Positions 1 through 8,534 of a stretch of DNA of 64,000 nt are shown in pieces; position 1 is the first letter of the stretch, and each line of letters begins with the position of its first letter. Origin of the DNA: Prevotella sp. (GTDB lineage: Bacteria > Bacteroidota > Bacteroidia > Bacteroidales > Bacteroidaceae); assembly GCA_022641735.1 (NCBI GenBank), contig JALCDQ010000007.1:42571-106570 (forward strand), read 5' to 3'. The notes under the pieces were generated by a model. The model saw nothing but the letters and a program-made list of their open reading frames with translations, did no database searches and was not told the origin of the DNA. The translations under genes were made by a program, and so were the position numbers.

Positions 1-182
1 TCCCTGCAACACAGTCGTTTACGTTCTCTACCACAGCCGGAAAGAAGGCTCAAACGGGTACTGTAACCCTCAATATGGATGGTGTAACCACAGATTCCAA
101 TTGGGAAACGCAATCCACTATTTCTCCAAAATATAAGAAAGTGGAGGCTAAAGATGTGTTTTCTAAATTATTAAATATGTAA
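1..182 (+). CDS. C-terminal fragment of an upstream gene, possibly a DUF4292-type lipoprotein
   Basis: The reading frame is open from the window edge (first full codon at base 3) to a TAA at 180-182, encoding the last 59 residues of a protein, ending S-K-L-L-N-M. The next gene's ATG directly follows the stop, so the two are translationally linked. In Bacteroidota the gene before this type of EnvC/M23 protein is often a DUF4292 outer-membrane lipoprotein, and the short beta-rich tail fits that. This is inference from neighbourhood; the fragment alone is too short to classify. Confidence 0.6.
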   Translation, partial: PATQSFTFSTTAGKKAQTGTVTLNMDGVTTDSNWETQSTISPKYKKVEAKDVFSKLLNM

Positions 183-1766
183 ATGAGACGGATATTTATC
201 ATATTATTGGCGTTTACGTTTACCCTTTCTTTGTCGGCGCAGAATAAGCGTACGACCAAGAAAAAGGCGCAAACTACCCAGACAACAAAGAAAAAAAGCA
301 CTACAAAAAACAAGAAAAACACTGCCACTTACAGCAATGCGTCCATCAAAGGATTGCAAAGTCAGCGTGCCGAAATCCGCAATAAAATCAAACAAAAGGA
401 ACAGGCATTGCGTGCAAATCAGGCAGATGTGTCCAACAGATTGAAAAATCTGATGGTCATCAACAGTGAGATAGATGATAAGCAGAAATCCATTGATGGC
501 ATCCAAAAGGACATTTCGCATATAGACAACAACATCGGGATTCTGCAATCGCAGTTGAAGACTCTTCAATTACAGCTCAATGACCGTAAAGCGAAGTATA
601 TCAAGTCGATGCGGTATGTGGCTCGCCATCGTACAATACAGGATAATCTGATGTTCATCTTTTCAGCCAAAGACTTTGTGCAGATGTATCGCCGCCTCCG
701 TTTCGTGCGTGAATACGGGGCTTATCAGAAGGCTCAAGGCGAGATACTGAAGGCCAAACAGGCCCAAGTGAACAGCAAACATCAGCAGTTGCGGAATGTC
801 AGAGGACAGAAACATACGTTGCTTTCTAAGAGTCAGCAGGCCCGTTTGGACCTTCAGGGCAAACAGTCGGAGCAGCAAGAGATGGTGAAAGGCTTGCAAA
901 AGCAACAGAAAACAATCCAAGGAATTATAGCTCAGCAAAGGCAGAAAGACGCTGCTCTGAATGCTCAGATTGACCGTTTGATAGCTCAAGAGGTAGCGAA
1001 GGCAAGAGCGAGAGCTGCTGCTGAGGCTCAGCGAAAGGCTGCGGCCAATGAAGCTGCTAAGCGCAGGGCTGTCGAGTTGGCGCAGAAGAAGGCTGCTGCC
1101 GAGGCTGCCGCTAAGGAAAACGCCCGCAGAATAGCGGAAGCAAAGCAACGGGAAGCCCAGTTGAAGGTTGAAGCCGAGGCTGCTGCAGAACGCAAGAATG
1201 CGGCTGAACAGGCCCGCGTGGAGCAACAGGCACGTGAAGCTCAGGCCGACAGAGAGGCTGCTGAGCGTAAGGCCAAAGTCGATGAGGCCCGTAGCAAACG
1301 AGAGATAGCCGCAGCCAAGAAGGATGTTGATGACGCTAACAACTTGAGTTCGGTTGACCGAATGCTAAGTGGAGGCTTCGAGGAGAACAAGGGTCGCCTT
1401 CCAATGCCTATCACCGGGAGCTATCGTATCGTAAGTCATTTCGGGCAATATAGCGTTGAAGGCTTGAAATATGTTACTCTTGATAACAAGGGAATCAATA
1501 TTTTGGGACGTCCTGGAGCTGTTGCGCGCAGCATCTACGATGGTGAAGTGAGTGCCGTTGTGCCTTTTGGCGGTACGATGATGGTCATGGTGCGCCATGG
1601 TGCTTACATCTCCGTATATTGCAATCTGCGTTCAGTTAGCGTGTCGAGAGGGCAGAAAGTGTCCACGCGGCAGGCTCTTGGCGCAGTAGGACCTGATAAT
1701 ATCCTGCAGTTCCAGTTGCGTCGGGAAACGGCAAAACTGAACCCTGAAGCATGGTTAGGTCGTTAA
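183..1766 (+). CDS. EnvC-like murein hydrolase activator (coiled coil + degenerate LytM/M23 domain)
   Basis: A 527-residue exported protein. Residues 1-20 form a signal peptide (M-R-R-I-F... ending S-A-Q). A Lys/Thr-rich stretch follows, then long coiled coil to about residue 390, including an Ala/Glu/Lys-rich part (about 270-385). The C-terminal 120 residues match a LytM/M23 fold, with G-S-Y-R-I-V-S-H-F-G near its start. The canonical zinc ligands look lost: the G-x-D-I position reads G-I-N-I, and the final H-x-H region reads L-Q-F-Q-L. E. coli EnvC has a similarly inactive LytM domain and activates amidases, so an activator role at the division septum is more likely than hydrolysis. The start codon directly abuts the upstream stop. 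Confidence 0.85.
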   Translation: MRRIFIILLAFTFTLSLSAQNKRTTKKKAQTTQTTKKKSTTKNKKNTATYSNASIKGLQSQRAEIRNKIKQKEQALRANQADVSNRLKNLMVINSEIDDKQKSIDGIQKDISHIDNNIGILQSQLKTLQLQLNDRKAKYIKSMRYVARHRTIQDNLMFIFSAKDFVQMYRRLRFVREYGAYQKAQGEILKAKQAQVNSKHQQLRNVRGQKHTLLSKSQQARLDLQGKQSEQQEMVKGLQKQQKTIQGIIAQQRQKDAALNAQIDRLIAQEVAKARARAAAEAQRKAAANEAAKRRAVELAQKKAAAEAAAKENARRIAEAKQREAQLKVEAEAAAERKNAAEQARVEQQAREAQADREAAERKAKVDEARSKREIAAAKKDVDDANNLSSVDRMLSGGFEENKGRLPMPITGSYRIVSHFGQYSVEGLKYVTLDNKGINILGRPGAVARSIYDGEVSAVVPFGGTMMVMVRHGAYISVYCNLRSVSVSRGQKVSTRQALGAVGPDNILQFQLRRETAKLNPEAWLGR

Positions 1767-1779
1767 CAGCATCGTGAAA

Positions 1780-1830
1780 AACGGTCTTTTAGAAGGTAGC
1801 AGATGATTGTCTGCATTCTAAAAGACCGTT
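1780..1830 (+). terminator. Long hairpin after the envC-like gene
   Basis: AACGGTCTTTTAGAA (1780-1794) is perfectly complementary to TTCTAAAAGACCGTT (1816-1830). The loop holds a second short stem, GCAGA/TCTGC (1799-1803 and 1810-1814). It lies 14 bases after the stop and is probably a transcription end. Its right arm is also the first unit of the 22-nt repeat array that follows. Confidence 0.55.
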
Positions 1831-1902
1831 GTTTACGTTGTAAAACAGGCTGTTTCATCGTGTAAATCAGCCTGATTCACTCAGTAAAACAGCCTGATTT
1901 AC
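1818..1902. repeat. Array A: four 19-nt near-palindromes, 22-nt period
   Basis: Units begin at 1818, 1840, 1862 and 1884, each 19 nt with 3-nt spacers. Unit 2 begins GTAAAACAGGCTGTTT, unit 3 is GTAAATCAGCCTGATTCAC and unit 4 is GTAAAACAGCCTGATTTAC. The array lies between two convergent genes. It belongs to a family of arrays with identical geometry elsewhere in the window. Confidence 0.85.
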
Positions 1903-1971
1903 TCAGCCCTTTGCTGCAAAGGGTTTCACGAAGGGTTATCTTCTGCTATCCGATAAGTTATCTTTGACCTT

Positions 1972-3039
1972 TTAAGAACGGATTTCCAAATCGGTCAACA
2001 GCCGTTGATAGACTTCGAAAGCCTCGCTGATTTCACTGATTTTGATGAATTCATCGGCCGAATGGGAACGTGATGAGGAGCCTGGACCTAATTTAAGAGA
2101 AGGACAAGACATAAGTGCCTGGTCGCTCAAAGTGGGTGAGCCGAAAGGCTTGAGGCCCATTTCCACGCATTTCTTGACCAATGGATGCTCGGTGGAAATA
2201 TGCGAGGAGCGCAGATGGAAAGAGCGTGCTTTGACCTCCGACTTCACATGTTGGCAAATAAAGTCATACACCTCTTTATTATCATAGTATTCATTGGTGC
2301 GGATGTCGACCACCATGCGACACTCGTCGGGTATCACATTATGCTGCGTCCCTGCATTTATCATGGTCACATTCATGAGCGTAGGGCCGAGAAGCGGGCT
2401 CACTTTGTCAAACCGATAATCATGCAACCAGTTCAAATCATTCAATGCCTCATAGATGGCATTTATGCCTTCACCTCTTGCCGCATGACCACTTTTGCCA
2501 TGCGCGGTGATGTCGAGCACCATCAATCCCTTTTCCGCAATCGCCGGTTGCATGCCTGTGGGCTCTCCGACGATGGCCACATCGATTTTCGGCAGTAGTG
2601 GAAAGGCCCTTCGGATGCCGTCAGCACCCGAAACTTCTTCCTCTGCAGAGGCAAGATAAATCAAATTGAAAGAACGCTTGAGAGGAACGAAAGCCCTGAA
2701 AACCTGCAATAAAGTGACCAGTCCTCCACCGCAATCATTGCTTCCAAGACCATAGAGGCAGTCGCCTTCAATTGTTGGAGAGAAGGGCTCACGTGTCCAA
2801 CTGTCCACCGGTTTGACGGTATCTAAGTGCGCATTGAGCAGAATTGTAGGGCGAGAAGCGTCAAAATGCGGGTCAATCGTCCATACATTGTTGGCTTCAC
2901 GATGAGCAATGAGCCCATATTTCTCGATATGTGAGGCCATAACGGAGGCTGCTTCAGCCTCATTTCTGCTCACCGAAGGAGTGGAAATGAGTTCTTCCAA
3001 CAGGTCGATAGCGTCTTCTATGTAATCTTTATTTATCAT
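1972..3039 (-). CDS. M20-family N-acyl amino acid deacylase (ArgE/DapE-like), candidate N-succinyl-citrulline deacylase
   Basis: A 355-residue M20 metallopeptidase-family enzyme. Metal-site motifs are visible: L-N-A-H-L-D-T, then G-S-N-D-C-G-G-G, A-S-A-E-E-E-V-S-G, and V-G-E-P-T-G. Bacteroidota make arginine through N-acylated citrulline and need an ArgE-like enzyme to remove the acyl group; an argF'-type cluster lies 40 kb away in this window, so this is a candidate for that step. Specificity cannot be read from the sequence, and DapE-like or other acyl-amino-acid substrates are possible. The ATG at 3037-3039 (M-I-N-K-D-Y) is preferred; the open frame upstream offers only TTG. A TAATTTTG element (minus strand, 3048-3055) sits just upstream. 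Confidence 0.75.
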   Translation of the reverse strand: MINKDYIEDAIDLLEELISTPSVSRNEAEAASVMASHIEKYGLIAHREANNVWTIDPHFDASRPTILLNAHLDTVKPVDSWTREPFSPTIEGDCLYGLGSNDCGGGLVTLLQVFRAFVPLKRSFNLIYLASAEEEVSGADGIRRAFPLLPKIDVAIVGEPTGMQPAIAEKGLMVLDITAHGKSGHAARGEGINAIYEALNDLNWLHDYRFDKVSPLLGPTLMNVTMINAGTQHNVIPDECRMVVDIRTNEYYDNKEVYDFICQHVKSEVKARSFHLRSSHISTEHPLVKKCVEMGLKPFGSPTLSDQALMSCPSLKLGPGSSSRSHSADEFIKISEISEAFEVYQRLLTDLEIRS

Positions 3040-3097
3040 ATCAAGGGCAAAATTAAGAAAAATCTCCAAATAATTTCTTATTTTGACAAGAATTCTT

Positions 3098-3105
3098 TAT
3101 CTTTG
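3098..3105 (+). promoter_or_regulatory. Bacteroidota -7 element (TATCTTTG) before the acyl-CoA ligase
   Basis: TATCTTTG matches the Bacteroidota TAnnTTTG -7 consensus, 24 bases before the ATG at 3130. No well-spaced TTTG -33 element is clear (one lies only 12 nt upstream). Confidence 0.55.
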
Positions 3106-3129
3106 CATGAAACTAATAAAAATATACGT

Positions 3130-4941
3130 ATGCAGAACAATTGTCATCTTTCAGTGCTGATACATGAACAGGCAAAGAAGTACGGAAACCGTCAGGTCCT
3201 TACTTTCCGTAGTTTTGGCAGCTTGAAATGGAAGTCAGTTTCATGGAAACAGTTTTCCTTACGGGTGAAGCAAGCGAGCAATGCAATGCTCAATCTGGGC
3301 ATTAAACCGCAGGAGAACATCGCAGTTTTCTCTCAAAACTGTGTTCAATACCTGTATACAAACTTTGGCGCTTACGGCATCAGAGCGGTTACGATACCTT
3401 TCTATGCTACCAGTAGCGAACAGCAGATACAATATATGATTAACGATGCGCAGGTCCGCTTCCTCTTCGTGGGTGAGCAGGAGCAGTATGACAAGGCGCA
3501 CCGCATCTTCGCATTGTGTCCTTCTTTGGAGCGTATCATCATTTTCGATGAGAGCGTACGCATCAGTACACACGATCCTAACGCCCTCTATTATGAGGAT
3601 TTTATCAAACTCGGGGAGGACTTGCCACGGCAAACGGAGTTGGAAAAGTTATGGAGTGAGGCCTCTATGGATGACATTTGCGACATCCTCTACACCAGTG
3701 GAACTACGGGAGAAAGCAAGGGCGTGATTCTTTCTTATAGCCAGTATTATGCAGCTTTTGAGGCTAATAACAAGTGCGTTCCCGTCAGCGACAAGGACAG
3801 AGTGATGAATTTCCTGCCCTTTACGCATATTTTTGAGCGCGGATGGACTTATCTCTGCCTGACAGAAGGTGCTGAGTTGATTATCAATACCTATCCTAAA
3901 GAGATTCAGGAGAGCATGCGCGAGACCCATCCTACCTGTATGTCATCGGTCCCAAGGTTTTGGGAAAAGGTGTATGTGGCAGTGAAAGACAAGATTGACC
4001 GCTCAAGTGGATTCCAGCAAAAAATGTTCTATCATGCGCTACAAATAGGTAGAAAGCACAATATTGAGTATCTCGGACGTGGCAAACGCGTACCGTTAGG
4101 GTTGGCATTAGAATACAAAGTCATCAACAAATCGCTGCTTAGCTTGGTGCGCAAGCAGTTGGGTTTGGAGAATGCCAATATCTTCCCGACAGCTGGAGCA
4201 GCAGTTTCGCCAGAGGTAGAAGAGTTCGTGCATTCCATAGGACTCAAGATGGTAGTAGGCTATGGGTTGACAGAAAGCCTTGCAACGGTAAGTTGCGACC
4301 ATCTGGACGAATCTTTTACCATCGGTTCTGTAGGCAGACCTATCGATGGCATACAGATTAAGATAGGTGAAAATGATGAGATTCTGCTCAAAGGTCCTAC
4401 TATGACGCGTGGCTATTACAGGCGTGAGAATATCAATAAGACTGCTTTTGATGCCGATGGATTCTTCCATACAGGAGATGCAGGGTATATTAAGAACGGT
4501 GAATTGTTCTTGACAGAGCGCATCAAAGACCTCTTCAAGACTTCTAATGGCAAATATATAGCTCCGCAAATGGTGGAAGCCATGCTCTTGGTGGATAAGT
4601 TTATCGACCAGGTTGCAGTGATAGCCGACCAGCGGAAATTCGTTTCAGCTCTTGTAGTGCCTGAGTTCAGGCTGTTGGAAGAGTATGCCCGCAACAATAA
4701 TATCACGTTCGAAACGCGCGAAGACCTATGTGGCAACGAGCAAATTCACAACATGATGATGGACCGGATATCAACGTTGCAACAGTCGTTGGCCCCTTAT
4801 GAGCAGATAAAAAATATCACTTTGCTTGCCCATCACTTTGCAATGGAGACAGGAGAATTGACCAATACATTAAAATTGAAACGCCCAGTCATCTATAAGA
4901 ATTATAAGGAGATGATTGATAAGATGTACGAAGAGAAATGA
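3130..4941 (+). CDS. Long-chain fatty-acid-CoA ligase (AMP-forming)
   Basis: A 603-residue ANL-superfamily ligase of the FAA1/FadD15 type. It carries the AMP-binding P-loop Y-T-S-G-T-T-G-E-S-K-G, the A5-type G-Y-G-L-T-E, the H-T-G-D-A-G motif, and a C-terminal L-K-L-K-R stretch containing the likely catalytic lysine. It should activate fatty acids to acyl-CoA for phospholipid synthesis. The ATG at 3130 is chosen over an upstream TTG at 3103 because the TTG lies inside the -7 promoter element. The stop codon overlaps the prfB start (ATGA), so the two genes are co-translated. Confidence 0.9.
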   Translation: MQNNCHLSVLIHEQAKKYGNRQVLTFRSFGSLKWKSVSWKQFSLRVKQASNAMLNLGIKPQENIAVFSQNCVQYLYTNFGAYGIRAVTIPFYATSSEQQIQYMINDAQVRFLFVGEQEQYDKAHRIFALCPSLERIIIFDESVRISTHDPNALYYEDFIKLGEDLPRQTELEKLWSEASMDDICDILYTSGTTGESKGVILSYSQYYAAFEANNKCVPVSDKDRVMNFLPFTHIFERGWTYLCLTEGAELIINTYPKEIQESMRETHPTCMSSVPRFWEKVYVAVKDKIDRSSGFQQKMFYHALQIGRKHNIEYLGRGKRVPLGLALEYKVINKSLLSLVRKQLGLENANIFPTAGAAVSPEVEEFVHSIGLKMVVGYGLTESLATVSCDHLDESFTIGSVGRPIDGIQIKIGENDEILLKGPTMTRGYYRRENINKTAFDADGFFHTGDAGYIKNGELFLTERIKDLFKTSNGKYIAPQMVEAMLLVDKFIDQVAVIADQRKFVSALVVPEFRLLEEYARNNNITFETREDLCGNEQIHNMMMDRISTLQQSLAPYEQIKNITLLAHHFAMETGELTNTLKLKRPVIYKNYKEMIDKMYEEK

Positions 4942-6062
4942 TAACAAGTGATCAATTGAAGGATGTAATGGAGCGCGCCGAGGCGTTGCATCACTATCTG
5001 AACATCGACCAAAAGAAGGTTGAATTCGAAGAAGAGCAACTTCGTACGCAAGCTCCTGATTTCTGGGAAGACCCCCAGCGTGCTCAGGAGCAGATGAAGA
5101 AGGTGAAAGGTATAGAGAAATGGCTCAAAGGATATAAAGAAGTTCGTCAGTATGCTGACGAATTGCAGTTGGCTTTCGACTTTTTCAAGGAGGACATGGT
5201 GTCTGAACAGGAAGTGGATGACGACTATGCAAAGGCTATTAAGGCCATCGAAGACCTTGAATTGAAGAATATGCTACGGCAGACAGAGGATCCGATGGAT
5301 GCCGTCATGAAGATAAACTCTGGTGCTGGAGGTACTGAAAGTCAGGATTGGGCACAGCTGTTGATGCGTATGTATCAGCGTTGGGCTGAAGCTCATGGCT
5401 ACACAGTGAAGATAACGGATATCCAAGATGGCGACGAAGCAGGTATCAAAAGCGTTACAATGACCATCGAAGGTGGTGAATATGCCTATGGATTTCTGAA
5501 GAGTGAGAACGGCGTGCACCGTTTGGTGCGCGTGTCTCCTTATAATGCACAGGGCAAACGAATGACTTCTTTCGCAAGTGTATTCGTTTCTCCCTTGGTG
5601 GATGATACCATTGAAGTGTTTGTGGATCCTGCACGAGTAAGCTGGGATACCTTCCGCTCGAGTGGTGCAGGTGGTCAGAATGTCAACAAGGTGGAGTCTG
5701 GTGTGCGCTTGAGATATTTGTATCAAGACCCTGACACAGGTGAGGAAGAGGAGATCCTCATAGAGAACACGGAGACAAGAGACCAGCCTAAGAACCGCGC
5801 AAAGGCTATGTTGCTCTTGAAGAGTCAGCTTTACGACCGCGCCATGCAGAAGCGTTTGGCTGCTAAAGCTAAGATAGAGGCAGGCAAAAAGAAAATAGAA
5901 TGGGGCAGTCAGATACGCAGTTACGTGTTTGATGACCGTCGTGTGAAAGACCATCGTACGAATTTCCAGACCTCGGATGTTGATGCTGTGATGGATGGGA
6001 AGATAGACGGTTTCATCAAAGCTTATCTGATGGAGTTCCCAGTCACGGATGAAGAGGAATAA
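4938..6062 (+). CDS. prfB: Peptide chain release factor 2
   Basis: A 374-residue class I release factor. The catalytic GGQ is at residues 245-247 (S-S-G-A-G-G-Q-N-V-N), and the RF2-type G-G-T-E-S-Q-D-W is at about 131-138. The stop-codon recognition tripeptide, SPF in E. coli RF2, reads S-P-Y (200-202). The gene is one continuous frame: the programmed +1 frameshift site found in many prfB genes (an in-frame UGA near codon 26) is absent, so that UGA-dependent autoregulation does not operate here. It starts inside the stop of the upstream ligase gene. Confidence 0.97.
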   Translation: MITSDQLKDVMERAEALHHYLNIDQKKVEFEEEQLRTQAPDFWEDPQRAQEQMKKVKGIEKWLKGYKEVRQYADELQLAFDFFKEDMVSEQEVDDDYAKAIKAIEDLELKNMLRQTEDPMDAVMKINSGAGGTESQDWAQLLMRMYQRWAEAHGYTVKITDIQDGDEAGIKSVTMTIEGGEYAYGFLKSENGVHRLVRVSPYNAQGKRMTSFASVFVSPLVDDTIEVFVDPARVSWDTFRSSGAGGQNVNKVESGVRLRYLYQDPDTGEEEEILIENTETRDQPKNRAKAMLLLKSQLYDRAMQKRLAAKAKIEAGKKKIEWGSQIRSYVFDDRRVKDHRTNFQTSDVDAVMDGKIDGFIKAYLMEFPVTDEEE

Positions 6063-6090
6063 TATACTAACCAAGATAAACAATACGATT

Positions 6091-6234
6091 ATGAGTGAAA
6101 GAAGTAAAATGCGCCGCGCTCAACGTGATGCGAAGCAGGAAAAACAGGCAAAAAAGGTGATAAACTGGATTTTCGGAGTTCTGATAGTCCTCGCTTTGAT
6201 ATTTCTGATTGTGGCAATGTCAATGCAATCATGA
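6091..6234 (+). CDS. Small single-span membrane protein (47 aa), unknown function
   Basis: The ATG at 6091 opens a 47-residue frame: a basic, charged N-terminal third (M-S-E-R-S-K-M-R-R-A-Q-R...) and one hydrophobic helix (about residues 25-43). Its stop overlaps the next gene's ATG (ATGA), showing co-translation with the CYTH gene. Positive-inside topology predicts a cytoplasmic N-terminus. I do not recognise the family. Confidence 0.75.
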   Translation: MSERSKMRRAQRDAKQEKQAKKVINWIFGVLIVLALIFLIVAMSMQS

Positions 6235-6737
6235 GCGGACTGGAGATAGAACGAAAGTTTCTGGTAAAGAAAGGCGACGCTTTTAAATGTGCCGCCTTTT
6301 CAAGCAGTCATATTCAGCAAGGCTATATCCCTGCTGACGGGGCTACTGTTAGAATCCGTATACGTGATGAGAAAGCGTATCTGACCATTAAGAGCCACTC
6401 TGATAATGGTGGATTGACACGCTATGAGTTTGAAAAGGAAATTGCTCTTGATGAGGCTCAACAACTGATGAAACTCTGTAAAGGGGGTGTTATCGACAAA
6501 CGTCGTTATTTGGTGAATAGCGAAGATGGGAAACACGTCTTTGAAGTAGATGAATTTTATGGTCAAAATGAGGGCTTAGTAGTAGCTGAAGTAGAACTCC
6601 AAAATGAGGATGAACCCTTCAAAAAGCCCGATTTCATCGGTCCAGAAGTTACGGGTGATGCTCGTTTTCGTAATTCTCATTTGTTGCGTTATCCTTTCGA
6701 TATTTGGAAAGAATCTTTACCAGAAGAGTTCCGATAA
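6231..6737 (+). CDS. CYTH-domain protein (inorganic triphosphatase-like)
   Basis: A 168-residue protein with the CYTH signature E-I-E-R-K-F-L at residues 5-11 (the ExExK motif). Charged beta-strand motifs follow, such as V-R-I-R-I-R and L-T-I-K-S, as expected for the tunnel that binds triphosphate and divalent metal. Known members are tripolyphosphatases, thiamine triphosphatases and class IV adenylate cyclases; small bacterial ones are usually triphosphatases. The last 89 bases overlap the convergent VanZ gene. Confidence 0.88.
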   Translation: MSGLEIERKFLVKKGDAFKCAAFSSSHIQQGYIPADGATVRIRIRDEKAYLTIKSHSDNGGLTRYEFEKEIALDEAQQLMKLCKGGVIDKRRYLVNSEDGKHVFEVDEFYGQNEGLVVAEVELQNEDEPFKKPDFIGPEVTGDARFRNSHLLRYPFDIWKESLPEEFR

Positions 6738-7089
6738 TCAACCCGACTATTACTCCTATGCTGTCAGCGGCAAAATCAAGCCACTCTCCACTTCTTCTGC
6801 CACCCGTGCAATAGGCTTGCACGATTTCTATCAGCCCGCCCATTAAGATGGGCAGTAGCACTCCACCGATAAAAAGCTTGCCTTTTTCCATGGTTTTGTT
6901 TACATGTAGGTATTCCGCCCATATTGTAATGCACAAGCCACCATACATTGCTATATGGGTCCACTTGTCTATGAGCCTTACATGATTCAATGGCGTATCA
7001 GGAATAGGGATAAGGCAAAGTATCCATATTATAAGTATTATCCCCATTGAAATGGGATATTTTATAACCAAATGATATAAATATTTCAT
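6649..7089 (-). CDS. VanZ-family membrane protein
   Basis: A 146-residue protein with about four hydrophobic segments and VanZ-like features: an early I-P-I-P-D motif, D-K-W-T-H-I-A-M-Y-G, and G-G-L-I-E-I-V-Q near residue 85 followed by E-W-L-D-F-A-A-D-S-I-G. Family members are linked to glycopeptide resistance or envelope functions, but most have no known role. The ATG at 7087-7089 is used; the frame extends upstream only to a TTG. The polar C-terminal tail is encoded by the 89 bases shared antisense with the CYTH gene. Confidence 0.85.
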   Translation of the reverse strand: MKYLYHLVIKYPISMGIILIIWILCLIPIPDTPLNHVRLIDKWTHIAMYGGLCITIWAEYLHVNKTMEKGKLFIGGVLLPILMGGLIEIVQAYCTGGRRSGEWLDFAADSIGVIVGLIIGTLLVKILSKYRKDNATNENYENEHHP

Positions 7090-7129
7090 TTTTACTTTCA
7101 ATTTTGATGCAAAGATAGATAATTTTTTA

Positions 7130-7137
7130 TACTTTTG
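7130..7137 (+). promoter_or_regulatory. -7 element (TACTTTTG) before the NSS transporter pair
   Basis: TACTTTTG fits TAnnTTTG, 28 bases before the ATG at 7165. A TTTG at 7103-7106 could be the -33 element, with a somewhat long 23-nt spacing. Confidence 0.55.
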
Positions 7138-7164
7138 CAGAATGTTTTATAGAATTTTGTTAGT

Positions 7165-8523
7165 ATGTCAGAAGAAAGAGTCAATTTTGGAAGTAAAATA
7201 GGGATGATATTGGCTACTGCCGGTTGTGCCGTCGGTTTAGGTAATGTTTGGCGGTTTCCTTACATGACAGGAGAAAATGGAGGTGGGGCATTCATACTTG
7301 TTTATTTGGGTTGTGTCTTGTTGTTGGGCATCCCTTGTATGGTGTCAGAGTTCATTATTGGACGTCATGGAGCTGCAAATACTTATCGTGCTTATTCTAA
7401 ACTTTCAAAGGGCAATGCGTGGAAATATGTCGGTCTCTTGGGAGTTGTAACAGGGTTTCTCATCACGGGATATTATGCTGTCGTCTCAGGGTGGTGCCTT
7501 CAGTATATCTATGCTTCAATCATTGGGGAGTTACATGGTAATCCGGCTTATGTGGCTCATTATTTCGAGGACTTTTCTCAAAGTCCGATTAGACCTGTCT
7601 TTTGGACGGTTGTTATCCTTTTGATTACCCATTTTGTCATTGTTCATGGGGTCAGAGGGGGTATAGAGAAGGCTTCAAAACTGATGATGCCTACTTTATT
7701 TGTATTGTTGCTTGTCATTGTGGCTGCTTCCTGTATGTTGCCGGGGGCTTCCAAGGGAATGGATTTTCTCTTTCATCCTGACTTTTCCAAGCTCAATAGT
7801 AATGTCTTTCTGGGTGCTTTGGGACAGTCTTTTTATTCATTGAGTATCGCTATGGGTTGTATTTGTACTTATGCTTCTTATTACAGCCGACAGACAAATC
7901 TTTTGAATTCAGCTGTTCAGGTGTCAGTAGTTGATACTTTGGTGGCTATTTTGGCTGGTTTGATGATATTCCCTGCGGCTTTTTCAGCTGGGATAAGCCC
8001 TGACAGCGGACCTTCTCTGGTTTTCATAACCCTGCCGAATGTCTTTAATCAGGCTTTTGCGGGGATGCCTGTTGTCGGTTGGATTATAGCTTTGATGTTC
8101 TATATCTTGCTCGCTTTGGCTGCTTTGACGTCTTTGATGTCATTACATGAAGTCAGTACGGCCTTCTTTTTTGAAGAACTGAACATCTCGAGAGGGACAG
8201 GTGCAGTCATTGTAACGGTTTCGACGAGCATTATCGGTGCTTTCTGTTCTTTGTCCATGGGGCCTATGGATTATCTCCAGGTTGCCGGGAAGTCTTTATT
8301 TGATATCTTTGACTTTGTTACAGGACAGATATTTCTCCCGATTGGAGGATTTTTAACTTGTCTTTTTATCGGCTGGTATATCCCTAAAAAGTTGGTTAAA
8401 GACGAATTTACCAATTGGGGTACCGTCTCAGGACGTTTCTTCGGAACGTATCTATTCTTAGTTAGATTTATTTGTCCGTTGGCTATTTTAGGCATATTTC
8501 TCCATCAGTTTGGATGGATTTAA
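7165..8523 (+). CDS. Sodium:neurotransmitter symporter (NSS/LeuT family), copy 1
   Basis: A 452-residue LeuT-fold transporter with about 11-12 membrane spans. The family signature G-L-G-N-V-W-R-F-P-Y is in TM1, and E-N-G-G-G-A-F follows into TM2. Family members couple Na+ entry to uptake of amino acids or tryptophan-derived compounds. It is followed at once by a close paralogue in the same orientation, so this is a tandem duplication. Substrate cannot be read from sequence. Confidence 0.92.
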   Translation: MSEERVNFGSKIGMILATAGCAVGLGNVWRFPYMTGENGGGAFILVYLGCVLLLGIPCMVSEFIIGRHGAANTYRAYSKLSKGNAWKYVGLLGVVTGFLITGYYAVVSGWCLQYIYASIIGELHGNPAYVAHYFEDFSQSPIRPVFWTVVILLITHFVIVHGVRGGIEKASKLMMPTLFVLLLVIVAASCMLPGASKGMDFLFHPDFSKLNSNVFLGALGQSFYSLSIAMGCICTYASYYSRQTNLLNSAVQVSVVDTLVAILAGLMIFPAAFSAGISPDSGPSLVFITLPNVFNQAFAGMPVVGWIIALMFYILLALAALTSLMSLHEVSTAFFFEELNISRGTGAVIVTVSTSIIGAFCSLSMGPMDYLQVAGKSLFDIFDFVTGQIFLPIGGFLTCLFIGWYIPKKLVKDEFTNWGTVSGRFFGTYLFLVRFICPLAILGIFLHQFGWI

Positions 8524-8534
8524 ACACGATATAC

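Noticed and set aside
663..1226. 187-codon minus-strand frame, Leu/Ser rich
   Set aside because: Shadow of the Ala/Glu/Lys coiled coil of the envC-like gene.
3082..3105. Complete promoter with -33 TTTG for the acyl-CoA ligase
   Set aside because: The TTTG at 3082-3085 is only 12 nt from the -7 element, too short for the Bacteroidota promoter, so only the -7 part is listed.
3128..3133. ArgR-like half-site (TATGCA) near the M20 deacylase
   Set aside because: A single half-site inside the start of the divergent ligase gene; no paired half-site, so chance is likely.
4938..5020. Programmed frameshift in prfB
   Set aside because: The gene is a single open frame; no in-frame UGA with a slippery CUU is present near codon 26.
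5274..6083. 269-codon minus-strand frame
   Set aside because: Antisense shadow of prfB; composition is implausible and the plus strand is certain.
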